Below, piece by piece: positions 1 to 6,245 of a stretch of 11,530 bases of DNA. How positions within the stretch are numbered: position 1 is the stretch's first letter; the number at the start of each line of letters is the position of its first letter. The translations under genes and the position numbers were made by a program. The stretch spans positions 1 through 11,530 of the forward strand of contig JAKLDB010000010.1 of NCBI GenBank assembly GCA_022703745.1, in the 5' to 3' direction. Origin of the DNA: Patescibacteria group bacterium. Lineage in GTDB: Bacteria > Patescibacteriota > Kazan-3B-28. The notes below the pieces were generated by a model that did no database searches, was not told where the DNA came from, and saw only the letters and a list, made by a program, of their open reading frames with translations.

Positions 1-861
1 ACTTCTAAACTCCCCTCTCGATGCCGCTGTCCGCATATCGCTTCCATTCAAAATAAACATCAAATCGTCCCGATGAATTCCTTTGGTCGTATTCGCTCTC
101 GCAATATCAATCTGTCGAGAACTAGCAAGTCCCGCCGTATACATTTTTGGTGTCACAAAATTCAAATTCGGCACATACGAGATCTTCAGCTCATCTCCCA
201 GCTCCCCAAACCATTCGTGGTAATACTGATTTGCCAATCTTCCTATCTCTTCCATCACCTTTTGCCTTTTTACCACAATCCGGCTACCCGTTTCGCTTAA
301 CTTTTCATCCCAAACATCCAACTCTCCTTCTTCGCTCCGACCCTGTTTTACCATTAGAAGTAGTTGATTCCTTTGTCTTAGAATTTTCCAGTAGTCCGAG
401 ATATCCTGACCATACTCCATATCAAATCTCGCAATCAATAAATCCATAAACTTTCTCCGCTTTTGTGGGCTTAGTCGAATAAGATCAATATCTTCCGGGG
501 AAAACAACACTACTGGCATTTGTCCAACCATCATTGCTCTTTGAACCACTGTACCGTTCAGCTTCCCAGTCTTAGAAACAAATCCACCCTCCACCATCCA
601 AATCATTTCTCCCTTTTTCGCTTCACCTCGTCCATCAACAAAATCCACTTCCGCTCGCGCAAAACTTTGTCCTTTTTGCACTAAAACCCTTTCATTACTC
701 ACCCTAAAAGAACCCCCTGCGGCGAGAGCAAATATCCCTTCCAATATATTTGTTTTGCCTTGCGCATTTTTCCCAAACAAAATATTCACACCCTCACTCG
801 GCGCAAGCTCAACCCCCTCCAGATTTCTAAATTGCTGAAGTTGGATCTTTTTTATTATCAT
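1..861 (-). CDS. recF: RecF, DNA replication/repair ATPase (C-terminus off the window)
   Basis: RecF is an SMC-like ATPase that binds gapped DNA and helps load RecA. My translation of the minus strand from ATG 861 stays open for 287 codons to the window edge, so the C-terminal part is missing. The N-terminus (MIIKKIQLQQFRNLEGV) is typical of the family. Walker A is GKNAQGKT at residues 30-37. Near the edge are GIHRDDL, matching the family GPHRDDL motif, and ASRGEFR, which corresponds to the signature region. Walker B would lie beyond the edge. The gene follows dnaN by 5 nt, and AGGGAAG, which overlaps the dnaN stop, abuts the start codon as a possible ribosome-binding site. The order dnaA-dnaN-recF is the classical origin cluster, which supports the call. 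No frameshift is seen. Confidence 0.95.
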   Translation of the reverse strand, partial: MIIKKIQLQQFRNLEGVELAPSEGVNILFGKNAQGKTNILEGIFALAAGGSFRVSNERVLVQKGQSFARAEVDFVDGRGEAKKGEMIWMVEGGFVSKTGKLNGTVVQRAMMVGQMPVVLFSPEDIDLIRLSPQKRRKFMDLLIARFDMEYGQDISDYWKILRQRNQLLLMVKQGRSEEGELDVWDEKLSETGSRIVVKRQKVMEEIGRLANQYYHEWFGELGDELKISYVPNLNFVTPKMYTAGLASSRQIDIARANTTKGIHRDDLMFILNGSDMRTAASRGEFRS

Positions 862-866
862 CTTCC

Positions 867-1994
867 CTAGCTTCTAAGAGGCATCACAATATACAGCCGA
901 TTTTCTGCTCCCACAGGCCTAAATACACCGGCAACTGTTTTTCCGCTCAACTCCATTACACATTTAATAGTGTCAAAGCTATTCAACCCATCAAGTAGAT
1001 ACCGAGCATTGAAAGATATCTCGGTTGGCTCTCCCCCGACTTTGGCCGGAACTTTTGCAAGAAAATTACCCAATTGAGAAGACTCTGATGTTATCTCTAT
1101 CTCTCCCCCAACCCTAACATTCAGCTTCACACTATTAGATCCTTCTAACGAAAAGATGCTGGCGGTTTTTAGGGCGTCTACCATTTCTTGGATATCAAAC
1201 TCAACCGAAACTGTATGTTGAGCTGGAATAATTTGTTTATATGGCGGATACTCTCCTTCAATAATTCTTGAAACAATACTCGCTTGTGGTAAAACAAACA
1301 TCACTTGATTCTCATCCACCCGTAATTCTATTTCCTCTTCTTCACCCATAATCCTTCTCAACTCCTGGAGTGTGCGACTTGGGATCACCACCCCAAACTC
1401 TTCTCCCAAATTCACATCAACAATAATTTCTCCCAAGCGATAACTATCCGTTGCTGCCGCTGTCAGTTTTCCTTCTTTAGATACCAAATACACTCCTGTA
1501 AGAACTGGTCTGGACTCATCTCTTGAAACAGAAAAGTCTACCGCGGAAAGTATCTCTTCTAATACCTCTGTTTTTAGTTTTACCTGTTTACCTCCCTCCA
1601 CTTGTGGAATGACTGGATAATCCTCCGCAGACATCCCGTTTATTGTCGCTTTTGTTTCCCCACAAACAACCTCCAACACATTTCCCTTTCCAGTAAGAAC
1701 AACAGTATCTCCATGAAGATTGTTTACTAAATTAATCAATGTCTTTCCGGGAACTGTTATCACCCCTTCTTTTTCCACCTTTCCTCCCAAAAAGAATTTC
1801 ACTCCTAATTCCAAATCAGTTGCCACCACTTCCACACCACTCTTATCTGCCTTAATCAAAATATTATTTAAGATTGGCAAAGTACTTCGTGAACTAACCA
1901 CTCTTTCCACTCCACTTAATGCAGTTTTAAATTTATCCAATACCAAAGATGTTTGGATATCCACACCCCCTTTTATAGAAATAGTCTCATTCAT
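867..1994 (-). CDS. dnaN: DNA polymerase III beta subunit (sliding clamp)
   Basis: DnaN forms the ring-shaped dimer that tethers DNA polymerase III to DNA. The 375-aa product has the usual length and the family landmarks: STLPILNNILIKA near residues 37-49, ATDLELGV near 58-65, SRDESRPVLTGVYL in the middle domain, ATDSYRL near 181-187, and a C-terminal end of RLYIVMPLRS, close to the conserved YLIMPMRL-type tail. It lies between dnaA and recF on the same strand. The start is uncertain. ATG 1994 gives about 10 more N-terminal residues than I expect and has no Shine-Dalgarno sequence. A GTG at 1964 would give a more standard N-terminus, but its AAGGGGG is only about 1 nt upstream. Confidence 0.97.
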   Translation of the reverse strand: MNETISIKGGVDIQTSLVLDKFKTALSGVERVVSSRSTLPILNNILIKADKSGVEVVATDLELGVKFFLGGKVEKEGVITVPGKTLINLVNNLHGDTVVLTGKGNVLEVVCGETKATINGMSAEDYPVIPQVEGGKQVKLKTEVLEEILSAVDFSVSRDESRPVLTGVYLVSKEGKLTAAATDSYRLGEIIVDVNLGEEFGVVIPSRTLQELRRIMGEEEEIELRVDENQVMFVLPQASIVSRIIEGEYPPYKQIIPAQHTVSVEFDIQEMVDALKTASIFSLEGSNSVKLNVRVGGEIEITSESSQLGNFLAKVPAKVGGEPTEISFNARYLLDGLNSFDTIKCVMELSGKTVAGVFRPVGAENRLYIVMPLRS

Positions 1995-2041
1995 AAGATT
2001 AGAAATTAACAGTAGTTATAAGGCTGTGAGTATAGTGCAAC

Positions 2042-2057
2042 ACTCTAATTTTAGAGT
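2042..2057. repeat. 16-bp palindrome upstream of dnaN
   Basis: The arms ACTCTAA (2042-2048) and TTAGAGT (2051-2057) are perfect reverse complements separated by TT. There is no T-run typical of a terminator, and the arms are AT-rich, so a protein-binding operator or an origin element is more likely than a terminator. This is inference only. Confidence 0.45.
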
Positions 2058-2106
2058 CCCAGACCTACCTATTGAAAGGTAAAAATTGGAAATAATGTTG
2101 ATGAAT

Positions 2107-2115
2107 AGTGGATAA
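2107..2115 (-). promoter_or_regulatory. DnaA box (8/9 match)
   Basis: On the minus strand the sequence is TTATCCACT, which differs from the TTATCCACA consensus only at the last base. A weaker candidate, TTGTCCACC (two mismatches), follows at 2118-2126 in the same orientation. Both lie in the AT-rich dnaA-dnaN gap, where such boxes are expected. Confidence 0.6.
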
Positions 2116-2153
2116 ATGGTGGACAACTTCCCTATTCCCAGATTACCCACCAA

Positions 2154-3536
2154 TTAATCCACCGAGTAAAGTTTATTCTTAATCTGAGTGATTTCCTGGT
2201 GAATTAGGTCGTTCTTCAAGAGCAATCCCCTAACCTTATTGTAATCATGCATTATTGTGGTATGGTCTCTTCCTCCTAACTCATCCCCAATTTGCTTGTA
2301 CGGTAAGTCCACCTCCTCTCTCAGGAGGTAAACCAAGATTTGACGAGGAATAACAATGTCTTTTGTTCGGCGGCGACCCACCAACTCCTCTTTTCTAATA
2401 TTGAAATGACCAACCACCGCTCGGATGATCTCCGAAGGCCTCACTATCTTCTTCCCTGGGGCTGTCAGAATCCCACCCATTAGACCTTTTACGTCTTCTA
2501 GGCTAGGGATGGCGTTGTTTAATTCCGCATAAGCTAAGATCCTAGTCAGCGCACCTTCCAACTCTCTTACGTTACTAGTTATAACTCGTGCTAGATACTC
2601 CAAGATGTCTTCAGATAATACTTTGTCTTGGATGGCTAACTTAGACTGAAGGATGGCTAACCGGGTCTCGTAAGAAGGGATGGCGATATCCGCTATCATC
2701 CCCCACTCAAATCTCGAACGTAATCTTTCTTCTAATGCCGGTATCGCCTTCGGTGGCCGATCAGACGTCAGCACAATCTGCTTCCCTGCTGTATGCAGGG
2801 CATTAAAGGTGTGAAAGAACTCTTCCTGGGTCTGTTCTTTGCTCGCAATAAACTGGATATCGTCAATTAGCAAACAATCCACCTTGCGGTATTTATCCTT
2901 AAACTCCTTCATCTTCTGTCCCCTAATTGCCTCCACCATCTCATTAGTAAACCTCTCCGAGGTCACATAAACCACTTTCGCCTTGGGGTTGAGCCGAACA
3001 ATCTCATTACCAATCGCTTGCAGGAGATGGGTTTTGCCTAGTCCAACTCCACCGTAGATAAACAACGGGTTGTAGCCGACTCCTGGACGTCTAGAGACCG
3101 CCTCAGCTGCTGCATAACACAGCTTGCTATTCTCCCCGACAATAAAACTCTCAAAGGTAAATCTCGGGTTTAGTCCCTCCTTCACCCTTGGGCTTTCTTC
3201 TGCCTTCACCCCTTTTGTAGAAACCACGGGGAGTTCAAACATGGGTAGGGTAGCTTTTTCGGGACGTACTGAAGGACGCATACTGCCAATCACATATTGC
3301 ACTACCACCATTTTCCCTAGGTGTTTCACCAGGCAACGGTGAATCTCCTTCTGGTACCTCTTCTGGAGCCAACCCTTAGTAAAGTCGTTTGGGACTCTAA
3401 TTACCGCCACCCCCTTATCTAAATCCACCGATTCTAGTGCGGTACTTTTAAACCAAGTCTGAAAATTAGCAGGGCTCATCCCTACCTCAATTTCACCTAA
3501 AACAGTTTGCCACAGCTTTTCTTGGTCGGTTAGCAT
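2154..3536 (-). CDS. dnaA: Chromosomal replication initiator DnaA
   Basis: DnaA is the AAA+ initiator that binds DnaA boxes, melts oriC and recruits the helicase. The 460-aa product has all four domains. Domain I covers about 1-85 (LWQTVLGEIEVGMSPANFQTWF at its start) and a short linker about 86-122. The AAA+ core begins near NPRFTFESF (123-131), with Walker A GGVGLGKT at 162-169, Walker B LLIDDIQF at 222-229 and the RLRSRF arginine-finger region at 271-276. The C-terminal DNA-binding domain carries the signature GGRDHTTIMH at 421-430. ATG 3536 is supported by AAGGGG 4 nt upstream (complement of 3541-3546) and by the normal N-terminus. The gene is divergent from rpmH. A DnaA box lies about 43 bp upstream, consistent with the autoregulation known for many dnaA genes. 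Confidence 0.99.
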   Translation of the reverse strand: MLTDQEKLWQTVLGEIEVGMSPANFQTWFKSTALESVDLDKGVAVIRVPNDFTKGWLQKRYQKEIHRCLVKHLGKMVVVQYVIGSMRPSVRPEKATLPMFELPVVSTKGVKAEESPRVKEGLNPRFTFESFIVGENSKLCYAAAEAVSRRPGVGYNPLFIYGGVGLGKTHLLQAIGNEIVRLNPKAKVVYVTSERFTNEMVEAIRGQKMKEFKDKYRKVDCLLIDDIQFIASKEQTQEEFFHTFNALHTAGKQIVLTSDRPPKAIPALEERLRSRFEWGMIADIAIPSYETRLAILQSKLAIQDKVLSEDILEYLARVITSNVRELEGALTRILAYAELNNAIPSLEDVKGLMGGILTAPGKKIVRPSEIIRAVVGHFNIRKEELVGRRRTKDIVIPRQILVYLLREEVDLPYKQIGDELGGRDHTTIMHDYNKVRGLLLKNDLIHQEITQIKNKLYSVD

Positions 3537-3564
3537 ACTACCCCTTTTTATCCCCCAGCACAGT

Positions 3565-3642
3565 TCAATTTACCAAAGTTATCCACATTTGTATACGCAA
3601 CAAAAAGAGTATCACAGAAAACGCTTTCCCCTGGTAAATTGA
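3565..3642. repeat. 11-bp inverted repeat bracketing the DnaA box
   Basis: TCAATTTACCA at 3565-3575 is the exact reverse complement of TGGTAAATTGA at 3632-3642, with 56 bp between them. The left copy lies in the dnaA leader and the right copy overlaps the -35 hexamer of the rpmH promoter. The spacing is too long for a terminator hairpin. Two oppositely oriented sites for one DNA-binding protein are a plausible reading. Confidence 0.6.
3579..3587 (+). promoter_or_regulatory. DnaA box (perfect consensus)
   Basis: TTATCCACA is an exact match to the 9-bp DnaA-binding consensus. It lies upstream of dnaA and inside the loop of an 11-bp inverted repeat. A role in origin function or dnaA autoregulation is inferred from position. 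Confidence 0.75.
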
Positions 3643-3668
3643 CCAGATAGAGAACCGCAGAATATACT
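3639..3668 (+). promoter_or_regulatory. Sigma70-type promoter for rpmH and the downstream run
   Basis: TTGACC at 3639-3644 and TATACT at 3663-3668 match the -35 and -10 consensus at 5 of 6 positions each, with an 18-bp spacer. Transcription would start near 3675, giving a leader of about 16 nt before the rpmH ATG. The -35 lies within a small imperfect palindrome, CTGGT-aaattg-ACCAG (3631-3646), so a repressor could act here. Confidence 0.65.
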
Positions 3669-3690
3669 GGTGAAGTACTAGATTACACTT

Positions 3691-3825
3691 ATGAAAAGAA
3701 CATATCAGCCAAACAAGCGTAAACGCGCTACTACCCATGGTTTTCGTTCTAGGATGAGCACTGCGGGAGGAGCAAAGGTAATTAAACGTCGCCGCCTCAA
3801 GGGGCGCAAGAAACTTAGTGCCTAA
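3691..3825 (+). CDS. rpmH: 50S ribosomal protein bL34
   Basis: This short gene encodes 44 residues, starting MKRTYQPNKRKR and continuing with THGFRSRM (residues 15-22), then KVIKRRRLKGRKKLSA. The order of basic stretches is the classic bL34 pattern, and the length matches the family (about 44-46 aa). The protein is an rRNA-binding part of the large subunit. It sits divergent to dnaA and just before rnpA, its near-universal bacterial neighbourhood. No Shine-Dalgarno sequence is obvious before ATG 3691, and the predicted leader is very short. Its stop overlaps the rnpA start by 8 nt. Confidence 0.97.
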   Translation: MKRTYQPNKRKRATTHGFRSRMSTAGGAKVIKRRRLKGRKKLSA

Positions 3826-4138
3826 AGATCCGTTTATGTCTGCAACTACAAACACTGTTGCGGATCGGGTGATGCGTCGGGGCATCAGGATCAATCGGCG
3901 AGGATTCGTCTTTTATTATCTAAAAATTCTCCATCCCCCTCGGCCTCGCATTGTTGTTAGTCAGAAAATAGACAAACGGGCTACGGTGCGCAACCGCCTA
4001 AGAAGGCAGATAAGAGAAATTATTCGCCGAGCTGAACCTAAAAATAGGGCAATAGCGATAGTCACCCGCAAAGAGATTTTAGAGATATCGTTTACTGAAA
4101 TAAAAAGAACCCTCACAGAAATTCTTACTCGTATTTAG
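3818..4138 (+). CDS. rnpA: Ribonuclease P protein component
   Basis: RnpA is the protein subunit that assists the catalytic RNA of RNase P in maturing tRNA 5' ends. The 106-aa product has the family layout: PKDPFMSATTNTVADRVMRRG at the N-terminus, corresponding to the usual LPKxxRLxxxxxFxxVxRxG; PRIVVSQKIDKRATVRNRLRR (43-63) with the conserved RNR at 58-60; and a helical C-terminus. I chose GTG 3818 over the in-frame ATG at 3836 because it restores the conserved PK(D/E) start. It overlaps the rpmH stop as GTGCCTAA, implying translational coupling. AAGGGG at 3799-3804 is rather far upstream for a ribosome-binding site. Sequence conservation is modest outside the RNR region, which is normal for this family. 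Confidence 0.93.
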   Translation: MPKDPFMSATTNTVADRVMRRGIRINRRGFVFYYLKILHPPRPRIVVSQKIDKRATVRNRLRRQIREIIRRAEPKNRAIAIVTRKEILEISFTEIKRTLTEILTRI

Positions 4139-4139
4139 A

Positions 4140-4388
4140 ATGAAGGAAATATTAATCAAACTTATTACTATCTACCAAAAAACACTCTCTCGAGATCACG
4201 GTTGGTTAAGTGCTTTTTACCCCACAGGATATTGTCGGTATCAGCCTACCTGTAGCGAATATGCCAAGCAGTCAATCAAGGAACATGGAGTAAGTAAGGG
4301 AATCTTTCTAGCTATATCACGCATTTCTCGCTGCCATCCATGGGGATCAATTGGCTCCGACCCCATTCTAAATAGAGAAACGAACTAA
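4140..4388 (+). CDS. yidD: Membrane protein insertion efficiency factor YidD
   Basis: YidD is a small membrane-associated protein that aids YidC-dependent insertion. The 82-aa product carries the family core YCRYQPTCSEYAKQSIKEHG (31-50) and the later SRCHPWG (63-69), giving the conserved cysteines C32, C38 and C65. The N-terminus (residues 1-14) forms the amphipathic IKLITIYQKTLS helix typical of the family. The segment GWLSAFYPTGYC is slightly longer than the common proteobacterial CRFYPTCS form. The gene begins 1 nt after the rnpA stop and lies 3 nt before yidC, matching the conserved rpmH-rnpA-yidD-yidC order. Confidence 0.96.
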   Translation: MKEILIKLITIYQKTLSRDHGWLSAFYPTGYCRYQPTCSEYAKQSIKEHGVSKGIFLAISRISRCHPWGSIGSDPILNRETN

Positions 4389-4391
4389 TAT

Positions 4392-5180
4392 ATGAATACA
4401 CCAAAAATTACCGACGCAATGTGGCAAGGATGGATGGGCAAACTTCTCTATGTTCCTATCCTAAATATTCTAGTGCTTCTCTATGTATATATTCCTGGCC
4501 AAGACCTCGGCCTGGCGATTATCGCAATTACACTTCTTACTCGTGCCCTACTCCACCCGTCTTACCGCAACACACTTAAGGCGCAACGCGACATCCAAAA
4601 AATTCAGCCGTACATAGATAAAATTAAAATTGAATTTAAAGACGATCCCAAACGACAGTCGGAAGAAACCATGAAGCTCTACCAAGAGCACAAAGTAAAC
4701 CCCCTAGGCTCTTGCCTGCCGTTGATCATTCAGTTACCAATTGTTTTTGCCCTTTACAGAGTATTCATTGCGGGACTCGACACCAGTAGCCTAGAACACC
4801 TGTATTCTTGGTTTCCCAATGCGCCCCAACAACTGCATACAATATTCCTTGCTTTTACTCATATCCCAGAGCTCACTATAGACCTTACTAAACCCAGCCT
4901 CTATCTGGCGATTATCGCGGGATTGGCACAGTTTTTACAGAGCTGGGTTACCACAAAACGAAGCAACACAAGCTCTCAAAAGATTGGTGGAGTGAACACC
5001 CAAATGATCTTTGTACTAGTTTTCCCCTTTATTACACTCGGCTTGGCGCTGACTCTGCCTTCCGCCCTAAGCCTCTACTGGGCAACTACCACGGTGGTTA
5101 TGACATTGGAACAACTCTGGGTTTTTGCTATATTAGATCGTCAGGAGAAAAAAGTAGCGGAGGTTACTCATCATGGCTAA
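4392..5180 (+). CDS. yidC: Membrane protein insertase YidC/Oxa1/Alb3
   Basis: YidC inserts membrane proteins alone or with SecYEG. The 262-aa product is the short form, lacking the large periplasmic domain of Gram-negative YidC. The first membrane segment (about 20-50) contains TLLTRALLHP with the conserved hydrophilic-groove arginine at R51. A charged coiled-coil-like cytoplasmic loop follows (about 57-104), then NPLGSCLPLIIQLPIVFALYR (103-123), a family hallmark. Further membrane segments lie near 169-188 and 204-247. I see no lipoprotein cleavage box at the N-terminus, unlike firmicute SpoIIIJ. The last 8 nt overlap khpB. Confidence 0.97.
   Translation: MNTPKITDAMWQGWMGKLLYVPILNILVLLYVYIPGQDLGLAIIAITLLTRALLHPSYRNTLKAQRDIQKIQPYIDKIKIEFKDDPKRQSEETMKLYQEHKVNPLGSCLPLIIQLPIVFALYRVFIAGLDTSSLEHLYSWFPNAPQQLHTIFLAFTHIPELTIDLTKPSLYLAIIAGLAQFLQSWVTTKRSNTSSQKIGGVNTQMIFVLVFPFITLGLALTLPSALSLYWATTTVVMTLEQLWVFAILDRQEKKVAEVTHHG
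5159..5163 (+). promoter_or_regulatory. Strong Shine-Dalgarno for khpB
   Basis: GGAGG lies 9 nt before ATG 5173, inside the 3' end of yidC. It is the best ribosome-binding site in the window and fixes the khpB start. Most neighbouring genes lack one this good. Confidence 0.7.
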
Positions 5181-5646
5181 AATCGATACCCCAAAAGAAG
5201 TAAATACTAATATTAAACAGCGGCTTACTGAGTTGCTGGGGTATTTTGAACTTAATCCAGAAACAACCATCACCCCCCAAGAGGGCGTTCTTAGTATCAA
5301 CGTTACTACAGGGCGAGATGATTTGTTTACCAGAGGGATGGCAGATCCCCTTCTAGCTCTCCAACATCTATTACGGGTAATTGTGCGAAAAGACTTTCCC
5401 GAAGAAGAACTTACCTTGTCTTTGAATATCGGAAATTTTCAGGAACGCCAACAAAATCGCCTGTCTCAAGTTGCCAAAGATGCAGCACAACAAGCTCGCT
5501 CTACCAAGATGGCGGTATACCTTCCTCCAATGTCTTCATATGAACGGCGCCTGGTACATATGGCGCTTGTAGACGAAGACGGTATTACTAGTGATAGCGA
5601 AGGAGAAGGGTTGGATCGGCGGATAGTAGTAAAACTAGCAGGATAA
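5173..5646 (+). CDS. khpB: KhpB/Jag-type RNA-binding protein (KH-like plus R3H), short form
   Basis: KhpB (also called Jag, SpoIIIJ-associated protein or EloR) binds RNA and affects cell elongation in Gram-positive bacteria. The 157-aa product has a clear R3H domain at the C-terminus: PPMSSYERRLVHMAL (118-132) with the R125-x3-H129 motif, then SDSEGEGLDRRIVVKL (140-155). Before it, residues about 35-90 resemble the type II KH domain (DPLLALQHLLRVIV, 58-71), but the usual GxxG loop (IGRRGETL type) is replaced by LFTRGMAD. The N-terminal Jag_N domain is absent, since R3H plus KH-like fill the whole protein. It overlaps yidC by 8 nt (ATGGCTAA), its usual partner. Identity is supported by both the R3H domain and the location. 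Confidence 0.9.
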   Translation: MAKIDTPKEVNTNIKQRLTELLGYFELNPETTITPQEGVLSINVTTGRDDLFTRGMADPLLALQHLLRVIVRKDFPEEELTLSLNIGNFQERQQNRLSQVAKDAAQQARSTKMAVYLPPMSSYERRLVHMALVDEDGITSDSEGEGLDRRIVVKLAG

Positions 5647-5654
5647 TTTTAAAA

Positions 5655-6245
5655 ATGAATTGGCATAAATACTATCAAACTCCACTTACTCTGGAGGAGT
5701 TGTTGAGAAATCTCTACGGCCAAAGGGATTTTCTCATTGAAATTGTTGGCCTAGGGCCTAGAAAAATATTGGAGATTGGTACTGGCACGGGTGGGATGAG
5801 CATATTCTTGTCGTGGTTGGGATTTGACGTCACAGGGATAGATATTAATCCTCAGATTATTGAGTGGGCAAAAAGCGCTGCAACTAGACTTAATTCCTCG
5901 GCAAAGTTTGAAATAGCCGACGGATTTAAATTACCTTACGAAAACAACTCTTTCGATCTAGTTTTTCACCAAGGGTTGTTGGAACATTTTTCCGATGAAG
6001 AAATTCATCGCCTTCTTTCAGAACAACTACGAGTAGCACGTAAGGTTGCTATATCCGTCCCAAACCACTGGTACCCAAAGCGTGATTTTGGCAACGAAAG
6101 ACTGCTAAACAAAAACAATTGGGAAAGAATTCTTTCTCCGTTTCGCATAACACAAAGTCGGTACTATTCGCTTAAGAGATTCCCTCGGCCATGGCTTTGG
6201 CGTAAACCAATACAATACTTAGCGGTTATTGAAAAGAATGAGTAA
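5655..6245 (+). CDS. Class I SAM-dependent methyltransferase
   Basis: The 196-aa product is a Rossmann-fold methyltransferase of the Methyltransf_11/25 type. Motif I is ILEIGTGTGG at 38-47. The acidic residue that would bind the SAM ribose is in GIDINP (61-66, D63). IADGFKLPYENNSFDLVFHQGLLEHF (87-112) contains the adenine-contact acidic residue (D89) and the motif IV strand. The substrate cannot be told from sequence. Its place just before the flippase, with the two genes overlapping by 8 nt, suggests a sugar, lipid carrier or glycan end group, but this is inference. It starts 8 nt after khpB with no clear Shine-Dalgarno sequence, and looks like the first gene of the polysaccharide part of the run. 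Confidence 0.9.
   Translation: MNWHKYYQTPLTLEELLRNLYGQRDFLIEIVGLGPRKILEIGTGTGGMSIFLSWLGFDVTGIDINPQIIEWAKSAATRLNSSAKFEIADGFKLPYENNSFDLVFHQGLLEHFSDEEIHRLLSEQLRVARKVAISVPNHWYPKRDFGNERLLNKNNWERILSPFRITQSRYYSLKRFPRPWLWRKPIQYLAVIEKNE

Larger units (their letters stand above)
1995..2153. other. dnaA-dnaN intergenic region, candidate oriC part
   Basis: This 159-bp non-coding gap between dnaN and dnaA is AT-rich, especially about 2070-2116. It contains one DnaA box matching 8 of 9 consensus positions, one weaker match, and a 16-bp palindrome. In many bacteria this gap holds the duplex-unwinding part of oriC. The dnaN promoter is probably here too: on the minus strand a TATACT hexamer lies just past the palindrome, but I see no convincing -35 partner. 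Confidence 0.5.
3537..3690. other. dnaA-rpmH divergent intergenic region, candidate oriC/control region
   Basis: This 154-bp gap separates the leftward dnaA cluster from the rightward rpmH cluster. It contains a perfect DnaA box, an 11-bp inverted repeat around it, and a strong-looking promoter toward rpmH. Gene polarity flips exactly here, as expected at a bidirectional origin whose arms are both transcribed away from it. I found no clear promoter hexamers for dnaA, although one must lie here. A degenerate box, TTATCCCCC (7/9), sits at 3548-3556. Confidence 0.55.

Noticed and set aside
73..449. Two overlapping plus-strand open frames of 75 and 100 codons
   Set aside because: They lie antisense within recF, whose minus-strand frame is fully open and has clear RecF motifs; their translations look low-complexity and unlike any protein.
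2042..2057. Palindrome considered as a transcription terminator for dnaA
   Set aside because: The arms are only 7 bp and AT-rich, the loop is 2 nt, and no U-run follows on either strand.
1720..2082. Plus-strand open frame of 120 codons opposite dnaN
   Set aside because: It is a shadow of the conserved dnaN frame and runs into the dnaA-dnaN gap with no ribosome-binding site or recognisable domain.
3124..3342. Plus-strand open frame of 72 codons opposite dnaA
   Set aside because: Antisense to the dnaA linker and N-terminal region, with no protein-like features.
3565..3894. Minus-strand open frame of 109 codons over rpmH and the start of rnpA
   Set aside because: It is antisense to two well-conserved genes and covers the promoter and DnaA box; no domain is recognisable.
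4494..4517. GGCC-containing near-palindrome within yidC
   Set aside because: It lies in coding sequence for a conserved part of YidC and the arms are only about 4-7 bp; no sign of function beyond coding.
6229..6237. TTG 6229 as the flippase start
   Set aside because: The ATG three codons later matches the 8-nt overlap pattern of neighbouring genes and a normal N-terminus; TTG adds only three residues.
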